From: Chitinophagaceae bacterium
GTDB taxonomy: Bacteria > Bacteroidota > Bacteroidia > Chitinophagales > Chitinophagaceae
Length of the DNA stretch: 9,265 bases
Direction of reading: 5' to 3'
Assembly: GCA_025362915.1 (NCBI GenBank)
Contig: JANYEU010000025.1
Coordinates: 1-9,265, forward strand
Shown one piece after another: positions 1 through 6,752 of this stretch. Below the pieces are notes generated by a model that saw only the letters and a list, made by a program, of their open reading frames with translations, made no database searches and was not told where the DNA came from. Position numbers and translations under genes: made by a program. The stretch's first letter is position 1; each line of letters starts with the position of its first letter.

Positions 1-1554
1 AAACATTAATTTTCCATTAAACATCCTTCCCTTAATTCCTATGGCTTCATTCCAACCATATTCTGCTTGCAGTGCGGTATTGAATACCCTGCTGGATGGA
101 CGTATTTCTGCCAAGGATGGCGGACTAAATCCTTTGGCAACTTCCCCATATACTGTCACACCCTTCAATAGGTTATATCCTACAGACACCCTAGGCATTG
201 CAACAATATCAGTATGCTTGTGGGTATAGTTATTACTATTATCTGTTAATCTTTTGTTCGAGAATGTCTGGTTATTGGCACTAACACCTAATTGCATAGT
301 TAGCTTCCCTGCACTAATCTGGACTTGAGAAAAGGCAAACCATTGGCTACTGTATATATTATCCTTAAACTGCACGGTATCCCGATTGCCATTCCTATTC
401 CCATCATCTTCAATATTGGAATGGTTGTGCAGGTACTCTCCACCAGTTATCCATTGCAATTGCGCTGTATTTAATTGATGCTGATAGATGAGTTTGGCAT
501 TGATGCCCGCATTGGTTTCGTGACGGGTTTCGTAGTTGGTGATGAATGGATTGAAGAAATTGGTATGATGAAACACCACCGAAGCGTCAGTAGAAAAGGA
601 CTTGTTGATTGTATAAACATGGTTCAGTCCTGCAAAGAAAGTATTGTTATCTATGGCACTTTTCTGCTGCACAGCACTAGGAAAGCTACCTGCAGCCTGC
701 CTTGCCAATGTTGGGTCTTTCTGCATCTGTGCCAGTGTAATCCCTCCAGGCGTTTGGTAATGCAGACGGGTATAGAAACTACTAAAATTGAACTGTTGCC
801 TATCGGTTTTATAAGAAGCCGTGTAGGTTATATTGTCTTTGTGCGATGCCGATTGTTGCCTATATCCATCACTTTGTTGGTGACTCTGCAATAGTTGATA
901 ACTGAAATGATGTGCTTGGTGCTTCCATAAAAGTAATTCTTGCAGTGCACCAAAACTACCGCCATTCACGTTAGCAGAATAATGATTGGTTGATTTATCA
1001 ACAAACTCATTCTTGGTTTCCAGCAATAACAATCCACCCTTGCCAGCACCATACATACTTGCTGTGGCACCTTTGGTTATTTCTGCAGAGGTTATTTGTG
1101 TTAGGTCTATCAGGTTTAGGTAGGTGTTACCACCGCCATCAGTAAGTGGTAGGTTATTCCAATAAACCTTTACGTCCCGCACACCAAAAGGGGAGCGCAA
1201 TAGGCTACCCCGCACAGACAATCTGAAACTATTGGGGCTACGTTCCTCCATCCGCACACCTGGCACCGTATTCATGGCAGGCAATATAGAGTTGGTACCA
1301 ATAAGTTGCAATTGTTTATCACCAAGTACCGCAACAGAGGCAGGTGCCGTTGCCCATTTCTTATTATAACGAAAAGCCTGAACGGTAACATCAGGAAGGA
1401 TATCACTAGGAATTAAAGGATCTCTAATTTCTCCAATAATATAATCTTCCGCAACCTTAACCGAATTCATTCCTCCAAGAATTGTATCTTTCATTTGCGC
1501 ACATAATGCAAGTGGCAGCATCAAAACCATTAACCAAACAATCTTTTTCTGCAT
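1..1554 (-). CDS. TonB-dependent outer-membrane receptor, N-terminal 518 residues (3' end outside window)
   Basis: The reverse strand is open without a stop from the ATG at 1554-1552 to the left edge. The product starts with a signal peptide (MQKKIVWLMVLMLPLALCAQ, cleavage likely near residue 20). A plug domain follows at about residues 55-180, with the family signatures VTVQAFRY, NTVPGVRMEERSP, RLSVRGSLLRSPFGVRDVKV, NNLPLTDGGGNTYLNL and EITKGATASMYGAG. The rest alternates like beta-barrel strands, including the conserved barrel motif GFSPPSLAEIRPS near residue 473. Such receptors take up siderophores, haem, cobalamin or other large ligands across the outer membrane using TonB energy. The sequence does not fix the substrate; the overall pattern is closest to siderophore/FecA-like receptors. 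The N-terminal carboxypeptidase-regulatory-like domain common in SusC-type proteins is absent. The gene diverges from the CsgG operon across a long intergenic stretch. Confidence 0.93.
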   Translation of the reverse strand, partial: MQKKIVWLMVLMLPLALCAQMKDTILGGMNSVKVAEDYIIGEIRDPLIPSDILPDVTVQAFRYNKKWATAPASVAVLGDKQLQLIGTNSILPAMNTVPGVRMEERSPNSFRLSVRGSLLRSPFGVRDVKVYWNNLPLTDGGGNTYLNLIDLTQITSAEITKGATASMYGAGKGGLLLLETKNEFVDKSTNHYSANVNGGSFGALQELLLWKHQAHHFSYQLLQSHQQSDGYRQQSASHKDNITYTASYKTDRQQFNFSSFYTRLHYQTPGGITLAQMQKDPTLARQAAGSFPSAVQQKSAIDNNTFFAGLNHVYTINKSFSTDASVVFHHTNFFNPFITNYETRHETNAGINAKLIYQHQLNTAQLQWITGGEYLHNHSNIEDDGNRNGNRDTVQFKDNIYSSQWFAFSQVQISAGKLTMQLGVSANNQTFSNKRLTDNSNNYTHKHTDIVAMPRVSVGYNLLKGVTVYGEVAKGFSPPSLAEIRPSSRVFNTALQAEYGWNEAIGIKGRMFNGKLMF

Positions 1555-1830
1555 AAGGAGGGCATCTATTTTTTACTTTTAGGGTGTATCTATATGATAC
1601 GCAGCAAATGTCGGGTAATAAGGCTTTAACTTCCCTACCCTATTGTAAAAACATAAATAGTCCGTCATTCGGATGTACTTGGTTTGCCATCCGCGTGTAC
1701 TTAATTGTACATCAACTTGTACTTAAAAAGATATAAAGAGAATATATATTAGTTTGCGTAAACAGCTAAAACAATCTGCAGTACTCTGATAACCACAATT
1801 TTTACGCAGGAGAAGCGGTATATTCTAAAT
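1555..1830. other. Upstream region of the TonB-dependent receptor gene, gene-free
   Basis: I see no convincing coding sequence here. The stretch is AT-rich and should carry the receptor promoter on the minus strand. A weak -7-like element (GACATTTG on the minus strand, 1612-1605) differs from TAnnTTTG at one position and has no clear -33 partner. Phased GTAC(T/A)T motifs lie at 1675-1724. An 8-bp inverted repeat, TGCGTAAA/TTTACGCA, pairs 1755-1762 with 1801-1808. The boundary with the large inverted-repeat element at 1831 is approximate. Confidence 0.6.
1675..1724. promoter_or_regulatory. Four phased GTACTT/GTACAT motifs, candidate regulator-binding array
   Basis: GTACTT occurs at 1675, 1697 and 1719, and GTACAT at 1707. 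The spacings are 22, 10 and 12 bp, close to whole helical turns, so the motifs would lie on roughly one face of the DNA. They sit 121-170 bp upstream of the receptor start codon, where a transcription factor would act. I do not recognise the binding protein. The LytTR regulator in this window prefers direct repeats with GTT cores, so the match to it is poor. Function is inferred from spacing and position only. Confidence 0.35.
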
Positions 1831-2136
1831 TATTGGTGTATAAATTATCCGGGCAAACGCATATAAATTTGTTTTTCTTTAAAACTATGGCTAGACTGAA
1901 TAAATTGATTCATTTTAATCTTTTGCCTCAAGCCGGCAAGCTTCGTACTTACAACGCCACTACGGTTAGCCCCTTTGAGAAAAATATCCCTTCGGATTTT
2001 TCTCAATTTTAGCTTCGCTAAAACCGGATTTCCCTAAGGTGGCTTATGTAAGCACTGGTGGAAATGCGGGTATTGGTATATTTTAAGCATTTTAAATTTA
2101 TATGCGTTTGCCCTGATAAATTATTTTCTACCAATA
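1831..2136. repeat. 306-bp element bounded by long imperfect inverted repeats, with nested internal hairpins
   Basis: The arms 1831-1870 and 2094-2136 are inverted copies. Their inner 20 bp, GGGCAAACGCATATAAATTT (1851-1870 against 2094-2113), are identical, and the outer parts are imperfect, beginning with TATTGGT on both sides. A second inverted pair lies inside (1948-1969 with 2034-2052). Within that are two hairpins: GAGAAAAAT (1977-1985) with ATTTTTCTC (1996-2004), and TTTTAGC-TTC-GCTAAAA (2007-2023). A 41-residue frame (1887-2012, plus strand) is present but shows no family features. No clear target-site duplication flanks the arms. Possible identities are a MITE-like non-autonomous transposon, a dispersed palindromic repeat, or a structured RNA. 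Confidence 0.7.
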
Positions 2137-2298
2137 CCGAATCCCCTCATTTTTGTTGGAATAGTAAAATGTAATAATCGGAACATTGAAAGATTCAGTT
2201 GTAAAATGATGACGTATCTAACAGCCATTCATATCTGCTCACTTTCTTTTTAAGGTTACAATATATTAGTAAACAAACACTAGCTCAATAAATAATAA
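2137..2298 (+). other. Leader region of the CsgG operon
   Basis: This AT-rich stretch between the inverted-repeat element and the CsgG start codon should hold the operon promoter. I found no exact TAnnTTTG match. The nearest candidate, CATTTTTG just right of the repeat element at about 2148-2155, has one mismatch and would give a leader of roughly 140 bases. The bases before the start codon (AATAAATAATAA) carry no Shine-Dalgarno sequence, as is usual in Bacteroidota. Confidence 0.4.
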
Positions 2299-3222
2299 AT
2301 GAAAAGAATCATTCTTTGCCTTGCCATTAACTCCATTTCGTTGATGGCTATTGCACAACAAAAGGTTGTAAATACGGAATCGCAAATTCTGGCAAATAAA
2401 ATAGAAAAGAAAGCATTAAAAAGAAAGGTTGCCATTGCACGTTTTTCAAATGAAACTGCTTATAGCAAAGGAATATTTTACAATAAAGAAAATGACCCAA
2501 TGGCCAAACAGGCACTTGATATACTCTCATCCAAGCTGGCAGCATCGCAAAAGTTTATTCTATTAGAGCGCAGTGATATGGATAAAATAAGTAGTGAACG
2601 AGTTTTGACAGATGGCTCTCAAAAGATAGGGGCAGATTATCTAATTCTTGGCTCCATTACTGAATTTGGGCGTAAAAACGTTGGAGAGGTAAAAGTATTT
2701 TCAAAGAGTGTAAAACAAGTAGTTGAAGCAGCGGTCAATATCCGCTTGGTTGATGTTTCCACTGGTCAGGTAGTTTATTCGGAAGAGGCAAAAGGGGAAG
2801 CAGAAACCACCGATAAAACGGTATTGGGGTTAGGACAAAATGCAGGATATGATGCTACGCTGAGCGATAAGGCAATAGCTGCCGCCATATCTAAACTTGT
2901 AGAAAACATCATTAACAACTGTACCAACAGGCCTTGGAAGTCCAATTTTCTATCGTACGATAATGATGGAATAATTATACCGGGAGGCAAAAGTCAGGGA
3001 TTACAAGTCGGCGATGTATATGAAGTTGTGCAAAAAGGGAAATCCATTAAGAATCCTCAAACAGGAACAACCATTGAGTTACCCGGGAAACCAGTAGGTA
3101 AGGTAAAAATAGATTTTGTTGGCGGCGATTCGTCTCAAAATGAATTTTCTATGGTATCGTTTACGGAAGGCAGCATTGACAAACAACACTTAAATAATTA
3201 CTACATCAAAGAAATCAGATAA
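2299..3222 (+). CDS. CsgG-family secreted protein
   Basis: The 307-residue product has a signal peptide (MKRIILCLAINSISLMAIAQ). A CsgG-like domain spans about residues 40-210: KRKVAIARFSNET, the LLERSDMDKISSER helix, QKIGADYLILGSITEF, and the VNIRLVDVSTGQVVYSEEAK strand pair. A C-terminal segment (about 225-295) with SQGLQVGDVYEV and KPVGKVKIDFV resembles a small beta domain of the FlgT-C type. CsgG in enterobacteria is the outer-membrane export pore for curli; relatives outside curli operons often sit beside DUF4810 and DUF799 lipoproteins, and their role is poorly known. No curli subunit gene is seen here, so curli secretion is not supported. There is no lipobox cysteine, unlike Escherichia coli CsgG. 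Its TAA stop shares an A with the next ATG (TAATG), so the next gene is probably translationally coupled. Confidence 0.88.
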   Translation: MKRIILCLAINSISLMAIAQQKVVNTESQILANKIEKKALKRKVAIARFSNETAYSKGIFYNKENDPMAKQALDILSSKLAASQKFILLERSDMDKISSERVLTDGSQKIGADYLILGSITEFGRKNVGEVKVFSKSVKQVVEAAVNIRLVDVSTGQVVYSEEAKGEAETTDKTVLGLGQNAGYDATLSDKAIAAAISKLVENIINNCTNRPWKSNFLSYDNDGIIIPGGKSQGLQVGDVYEVVQKGKSIKNPQTGTTIELPGKPVGKVKIDFVGGDSSQNEFSMVSFTEGSIDKQHLNNYYIKEIR

Positions 3223-3555
3223 TGAAAAAGCTATTTTGTGTACTCGCAATCCGGGTTGCCTTACTTACAAGCTGCAAGGCCGTAAAAACCACCTCTTCTG
3301 GTTTGGATAGCCAGTCTTTTTTAGTTCTGTTGGGCAATCCAAGTAGTTACTCTAATGGGGGTAGAAGTTACCATTGACAACAAACCATCCTTTACAGCCA
3401 ACGTGAACAAGGTTCATTTTAAACCTTCGAGAGATAAGGTTTATGGTATAAATCCTGGCGCACATGCTGTTATCATAAAAACCGCGGGCACAATAATATA
3501 CAACCAACAAATATTTGTTTCGACGCAGGAAACCAAGAAAATTACATTGCCATGA
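3222..3555 (+). pseudogene. Small PEGA-like lipoprotein with an apparent +1 frameshift
   Basis: The gene starts at the ATG overlapping the CsgG stop. The first part (MKKLFCVLAIRVALLTSC) is a lipoprotein signal with lipobox LTSC and acylated Cys18. The reading frame then hits TGA about nine codons past SSYSN. Removing one base from the G5 run at 3357-3361 joins it to the frame VEVTIDNKPSFTANVNKV through TQETKKITLP. The whole is then 110 residues and ends in an ATGA overlap with the next gene. The second half resembles a short PEGA-like beta-sandwich (charged strand, INPGAHAVIIKTAG turn, final strand), often found behind CsgG genes in Bacteroidota. Both junctions fit an intact operon, so this is a recent lesion, a sequencing error in a homopolymer, or slippage. 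Internal initiation at the ATG at 3355 would lose the lipid anchor. Confidence 0.75.
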
Positions 3556-3896
3556 AGAAACAGGCTTGTTTGTTAATACCCTTTATCCTCTTGATTGCCT
3601 GTGCCCCACAAAAAAAACGTTTGTATTCTTGGGGTCATTACGATGAGGCAAGCTATTATTACCTAAAGAATAAAGACGAAAGGTCAACCCAGGTATTGCT
3701 GGAATCCTACAAAAATATTATCGAAAAACAAACTGGAATAAGGGGCATTGTGCCTCCTGGGATCTATGCAGACTATGGCTTTTTGTTGATTCAACTCAAA
3801 CGGACTGTAGAAGGGAAAGCCATGTTGCAGAAAGAAGTTGAACTTTTTCCTGAGTCGAAAGTATTTATTGACCGAATTCTAAAAACAATCAACTAA
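3552..3896 (+). CDS. DUF4810-family lipoprotein
   Basis: The 114-residue product has a lipoprotein signal peptide with lipobox LIAC (Cys17). The mature part has the DUF4810 pattern: YSWGHYDEASYYYLK near residues 25-39, a helical middle, IVPPGIYADYGFLL at about 65-78, and a closing EVELFPESKVFIDRIL. DUF4810 lipoproteins typically sit in an operon with CsgG-like and DUF799 (GNA1162) lipoproteins and are thought to form an outer-membrane assembly; the molecular role is not established. The start overlaps the preceding stop (ATGA), implying translational coupling. The stop TAA again overlaps an ATG (TAATG at 3894-3898), but no DUF799 gene follows. Confidence 0.87.
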   Translation: MKKQACLLIPFILLIACAPQKKRLYSWGHYDEASYYYLKNKDERSTQVLLESYKNIIEKQTGIRGIVPPGIYADYGFLLIQLKRTVEGKAMLQKEVELFPESKVFIDRILKTIN

Positions 3897-4048
3897 TGAA
3901 CAGACAAACCTTTTTTTGGGCAATACATTGCGCTCATCCCTCTAATCCATTTCACCTACCGTATCCCTGCTCTTACCGCCCTTTATGGGAAAGTAGCCTA
4001 AATGGACTTGCATGCAGTACTGGCAGTGCCCTACTTTTGACCCCATAA
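3896..4048 (+). CDS. Short 50-residue frame after DUF4810, doubtful or degenerate gene
   Basis: An ATG overlaps the DUF4810 stop in the same TAATG arrangement that joins CsgG to its downstream lipoprotein. The 50-residue product (MNRQTFFWAIHCAHPSNPF...) matches nothing I recognise and lacks a lipobox. A T7 run lies at 3911-3917; with one T fewer the frame reads a 34-residue hydrophobic peptide (YIALIPLIHFTYRIPALTAL) and then stops. This may be the remnant of a fourth operon gene, or chance. The expected partner, a DUF799 lipoprotein, is not recognisable in any frame. Confidence 0.25.
   Translation: MNRQTFFWAIHCAHPSNPFHLPYPCSYRPLWESSLNGLACSTGSALLLTP
4008..4039 (+). promoter_or_regulatory. Bacteroidota-type promoter for the LiaF-like/LytS/LytTR operon
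   Basis: TACTTTTG at 4032-4039 matches the Bacteroidota -7 consensus TAnnTTTG exactly. A TTG at 4008-4010 lies 21 bp upstream, within the usual range for the -33 element. Transcription would start near 4045, about 18 bases before the ATG at 4063. This also argues against the in-frame upstream ATG at 4012, which would lie inside the promoter. Confidence 0.5.
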
Positions 4049-4062
4049 ACAAAAATAATAAA

Positions 4063-4833
4063 ATGGAAAACAATGAGGGTAGAAGCAACAGCAGGTTCTG
4101 GTTAGGTGCTTTCTTTATAATTGGTGGAGGATTATTGCTGGCAAGCAGAATGGGATTCCCAGTGCCAGAATGGGTATTTTCGTGGGAGGTATTGATTATT
4201 GCCATAGGACTTATGATAGGCATTAAACATCGCTTTCAAAGTGGTGGATGGTTGATGATGGTTGCTGTAGGTACATTCTATCTGTTGGATGAAAGGATTG
4301 CCGATGCCACGCTTCATCAATACCTCTTACCGATATTGATAATATATCTGGGTATTCATTTTGTACTCTTTCCCAAGAAAAGAGGTTTCAAGAACAGATG
4401 GAAGACCAAATGGGATGAGAAAGCACAAGAGGCATTTAGTGGAGCATTTAACGGGAATAGCGATACTTTTTCTTCTTCTGCCACTACAACTGGAGGGGAT
4501 GATTTTATCTATGTAAGTTCAGTGTTTAGTGGTGTAAAAAGAACTGTATTCTCCAAAGATTTTAAGGGCGGCGAAATAAACTGCGTATTTGGTGGTGCCG
4601 AAATAGATTTGCTTCAGGCTGATATACAAGGCACTGTAACAATAAAATTAGAAGAGGTATTTGGTGGGGTGGAACTACGCATACCCGAAAACTGGACAGT
4701 ACGCACCCAGATAGACGGCGTATTTCATGGCGTAGATGATAAAAGAAGGTTTCAAGCAACAGTGGATGCCAATAAAGTACTTATTTTGAGGGGCTCTGCG
4801 GTATTTGCAGGTATAGAGATAAAGAGTTGGTAG
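4063..4833 (+). CDS. LiaF-like membrane protein
   Basis: The chosen start gives 256 residues. Four membrane segments come first: about 12-30 (FWLGAFFIIGGGLLLAS), 39-54, 62-76 and 88-103, matching the LiaI/LiaF-like transmembrane region. A cytosolic basic linker and a Ser/Thr-rich stretch (about 104-145) precede a LiaF-type C-terminal domain at 148-256. That domain repeats a short VF-(S/G/H/A)-G unit five times: SVFSGVKR, CVFGGAEI, EVFGGVEL, GVFHGVDD and AVFAGIEI, as expected for a stacked-strand fold. In Firmicutes, LiaF restrains the LiaS kinase that answers cell-wall antibiotics. Here it lies directly before a LytS-type kinase and LytTR regulator, so a modulating role in envelope sensing is a reasonable inference, not shown. 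An in-frame ATG at 4012 adds 17 non-conserved residues and seems wrong. Confidence 0.87.
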   Translation: MENNEGRSNSRFWLGAFFIIGGGLLLASRMGFPVPEWVFSWEVLIIAIGLMIGIKHRFQSGGWLMMVAVGTFYLLDERIADATLHQYLLPILIIYLGIHFVLFPKKRGFKNRWKTKWDEKAQEAFSGAFNGNSDTFSSSATTTGGDDFIYVSSVFSGVKRTVFSKDFKGGEINCVFGGAEIDLLQADIQGTVTIKLEEVFGGVELRIPENWTVRTQIDGVFHGVDDKRRFQATVDANKVLILRGSAVFAGIEIKSW

Positions 4834-4889
4834 GCGTATGAAAAACTTAAATTGCTTAATCATTCCATTCATTTAATCATTGGTATAAG

Positions 4890-5930
4890 GTGGCTTCAAC
4901 AACACGATATAGGGAGAAATACCTACTGGCAATTGCGCTTTGGTGGCTGCTTTGGGTATTGATGCAATGGAACGTGATTCTTAAGTTTGGTTTCACAGAA
5001 AAGGAAGCCATCATTGATAGCTTGGTAAGCAATATGCTGTTATGCCTGGCGTGTTTTGTAGTGTTCAACAACATGCGGTATTACTTACCCAAAGCACAAA
5101 AGCACTTATATCTGGTTACCATCAGCACGATATTAAGTTGTTTGTGGCTTATTTGCCTGCGGGTGGTATTGGGGATAACCTTTAAGAATGACAGTCCATA
5201 CATACTATTCCTACAGCAATCTTCTACAGTCCGTTTTGGGTTTTCATTCTTAATGATTGGTTGCATGTCTGCCATAGGTCTTTTATGGTACTCCCAAAAA
5301 GAACAACAGGAGATGGATGCACATAAAAAAGAAGTGGAGCAACTGGCAAGGAAGGCAGAGTTATTCAATTTGAGGCAGCAATTGCAACCACATTTCTTGT
5401 TCAACAGCCTCAATTCCATCAGTGCCTTAACGGGTAGCCAACCAGAGAAAGCAAGAGAAATGATACAGCAGTTATCAGACTTTTTGCGAAGCACATTACG
5501 CAAGGAAGACCATCATTGGAATAGTTTGCAAGATGAATTGGCCCATCTGAAACTATATCTGGACATTGAGAAAGTACGATTTGGACACAGGTTGCAAACA
5601 GAGATAAACATTGAGGGGGCAATAGGGAATTTGCAGGTACCATCCCTATTGTTGCAACCTGTGGTAGAAAACTCGATAAAGTTTGGGTTGTATGATACCA
5701 TTGGCAATGTGACAATAAGTATTATGGCAAAGCAAATAGGCAATATATTGCAGGTAACCGTTCAAAACCCTTATGACGCATCAACAACAGAAGTTCCTGT
5801 TGGTACTGGTTTTGGGCTTCAATACATTAAGCGAAGGCTCTTTCTATTGTTTGGAAGGAATGATTTATTACAGACAATCCAACAGGATAATACTTTTATC
5901 ACCCAAATAAATATACCCCAAAAGATATGA
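4890..5930 (+). CDS. LytS/YehU-type sensor histidine kinase
   Basis: The GTG at 4890 gives 346 residues; the frame is open only from 4860 and contains no ATG before it. Four membrane helices lie at about 11-34, 45-66, 73-95 and 116-134, with no large external domain, so sensing is probably within the membrane or via the LiaF-like partner. A coiled linker (137-165) leads to the His_kinase domain with QQLQPHFLFNSLNSISAL; His168 is the likely phosphorylation site. The ATP-binding part has the N-box LLLQPVVENSIKFG (Asn261) and the glycine box GTGFGLQYIKRRL (306-318). The gene follows the LiaF-like gene by 56 bp and overlaps the regulator start by 4 bp (ATGA), marking them as a two-component pair. 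The ligand is unknown. Confidence 0.92.
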   Translation: MASTTRYREKYLLAIALWWLLWVLMQWNVILKFGFTEKEAIIDSLVSNMLLCLACFVVFNNMRYYLPKAQKHLYLVTISTILSCLWLICLRVVLGITFKNDSPYILFLQQSSTVRFGFSFLMIGCMSAIGLLWYSQKEQQEMDAHKKEVEQLARKAELFNLRQQLQPHFLFNSLNSISALTGSQPEKAREMIQQLSDFLRSTLRKEDHHWNSLQDELAHLKLYLDIEKVRFGHRLQTEINIEGAIGNLQVPSLLLQPVVENSIKFGLYDTIGNVTISIMAKQIGNILQVTVQNPYDASTTEVPVGTGFGLQYIKRRLFLLFGRNDLLQTIQQDNTFITQINIPQKI

Positions 5931-6658
5931 CATGTATAATAATAGATGATGAGCCGCTGGCAAGAAGCATTGTACGGGAATATTTACAAAATCATCCATC
6001 CATAGAAATAGTGGCTGAATGTAATGATGGTTTTGAAGGATTGAAAGCCATACAACAGTACAATCCACAATTAATTTTTCTTGACATCCAAATGCCCAAG
6101 ATAAATGGGTTTGAGTTATTGGAATTGCTGGACACGTTGCCCAAAGTAATATTTACAACTGCCTTTGAGGAGTATGCCTTGAAGGCTTTTGACAATAATG
6201 CCATTGATTATTTATTAAAACCATTCAGCAAAGACCGTTTTGAGAAAGCCTTGCAAAAGGCAATACAACAGACTACAGATATAAAAACAACAGAAGCAGT
6301 GGTGGAAGAAGCTGCACTATCGGCACAGCAAATAACGAGGGTAGTGTTAAAGGATGGTGGTAAGATACGCATCATCTCCATCATGCAGATACAGTATATG
6401 GAAGCTGCCGACGACTATGTGAAAATATATACTTCCGAAGGATATTTCCTTAAAAAGAAGACCATGGGTTTCTTTAATGAAAGCCTGCCGCCACAACAAT
6501 TTGTGCGCATACACCGGTCGTACATTATCAATATCCAATTGATAAACAGGATTGACGCTTACGAAAAAGAAAGTTGGTTGGCAATACTTACCACAGGGCA
6601 GAAGCTGCCCATCAGCAAAACAGGATATACAAAACTGAAAGAGGTGTTGGGGATATGA
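5927..6658 (+). CDS. LytTR-family response regulator
   Basis: The 243-residue product has a receiver domain (1-115): acidic pocket IIIDDEP (Asp7, Asp8), phospho-acceptor Asp53 in IFLDIQMP, Thr77/Thr78 in VIFTTAFEEYALKAF, and Lys98 in DYLLKPF. A linker leads to a LytTR DNA-binding domain (about 137-240) with the signatures YMEAADDYVKIYTSEG, FVRIHRSYIIN and KLPISKTGYTKLKEVL. LytTR proteins bind direct repeats upstream of their targets. The start ATG overlaps the kinase stop, so both proteins should be made in similar amounts and work as one phosphorelay. Targets are unknown; in Bacteroidota such pairs often regulate envelope or transport functions. Confidence 0.94.
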   Translation: MTCIIIDDEPLARSIVREYLQNHPSIEIVAECNDGFEGLKAIQQYNPQLIFLDIQMPKINGFELLELLDTLPKVIFTTAFEEYALKAFDNNAIDYLLKPFSKDRFEKALQKAIQQTTDIKTTEAVVEEAALSAQQITRVVLKDGGKIRIISIMQIQYMEAADDYVKIYTSEGYFLKKKTMGFFNESLPPQQFVRIHRSYIINIQLINRIDAYEKESWLAILTTGQKLPISKTGYTKLKEVLGI

Positions 6659-6752
6659 GGCGTTAAAATTATTGAAGATGAATGTGAATGTTAAGCGAAG
6701 TGCCTCCGAACTGCCAACAACAAAGAACCAATGATTTTATACTTTAACAGGA

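Noticed and set aside
41..229. A 62-residue plus-strand frame at the left edge
   Set aside because: It is antisense to the conserved barrel region of the receptor and has no features of its own.
475..894. A 139-residue plus-strand reading frame
   Set aside because: It lies antisense within the TonB-dependent receptor, whose minus-strand frame carries clear family motifs.
1675..1724. CRISPR-like repeat array
   Set aside because: The repeated unit is only six bases and the gaps are 4-16 bp, far too short for repeats and spacers.
1887..2012. A 41-codon plus-strand frame in the 306-bp element
   Set aside because: It overlaps the nested hairpins, has no recognisable similarity or ribosome-binding site, and is short enough to be chance; mentioned only within the repeat entry.
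4012..4062. An upstream in-frame ATG for the LiaF-like gene
   Set aside because: It would add 17 non-conserved residues and lies inside the likely promoter; the ATG at 4063 fits the family start better.
3942..4223. A 93-residue minus-strand frame
   Set aside because: It overlaps the LiaF-like gene and its promoter on the other strand and its composition is that of an antisense shadow.
4838..4876. A 12-codon frame (MKNLNCLIIPFI) before the kinase gene, as a leader peptide
   Set aside because: No codon bias or attenuator-like hairpins accompany it, and short frames of this size are expected by chance.
6659..6752. A rho-independent terminator between the converging LytTR and endonuclease genes
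   Set aside because: I found no GC-rich stem followed by a T run on either strand.
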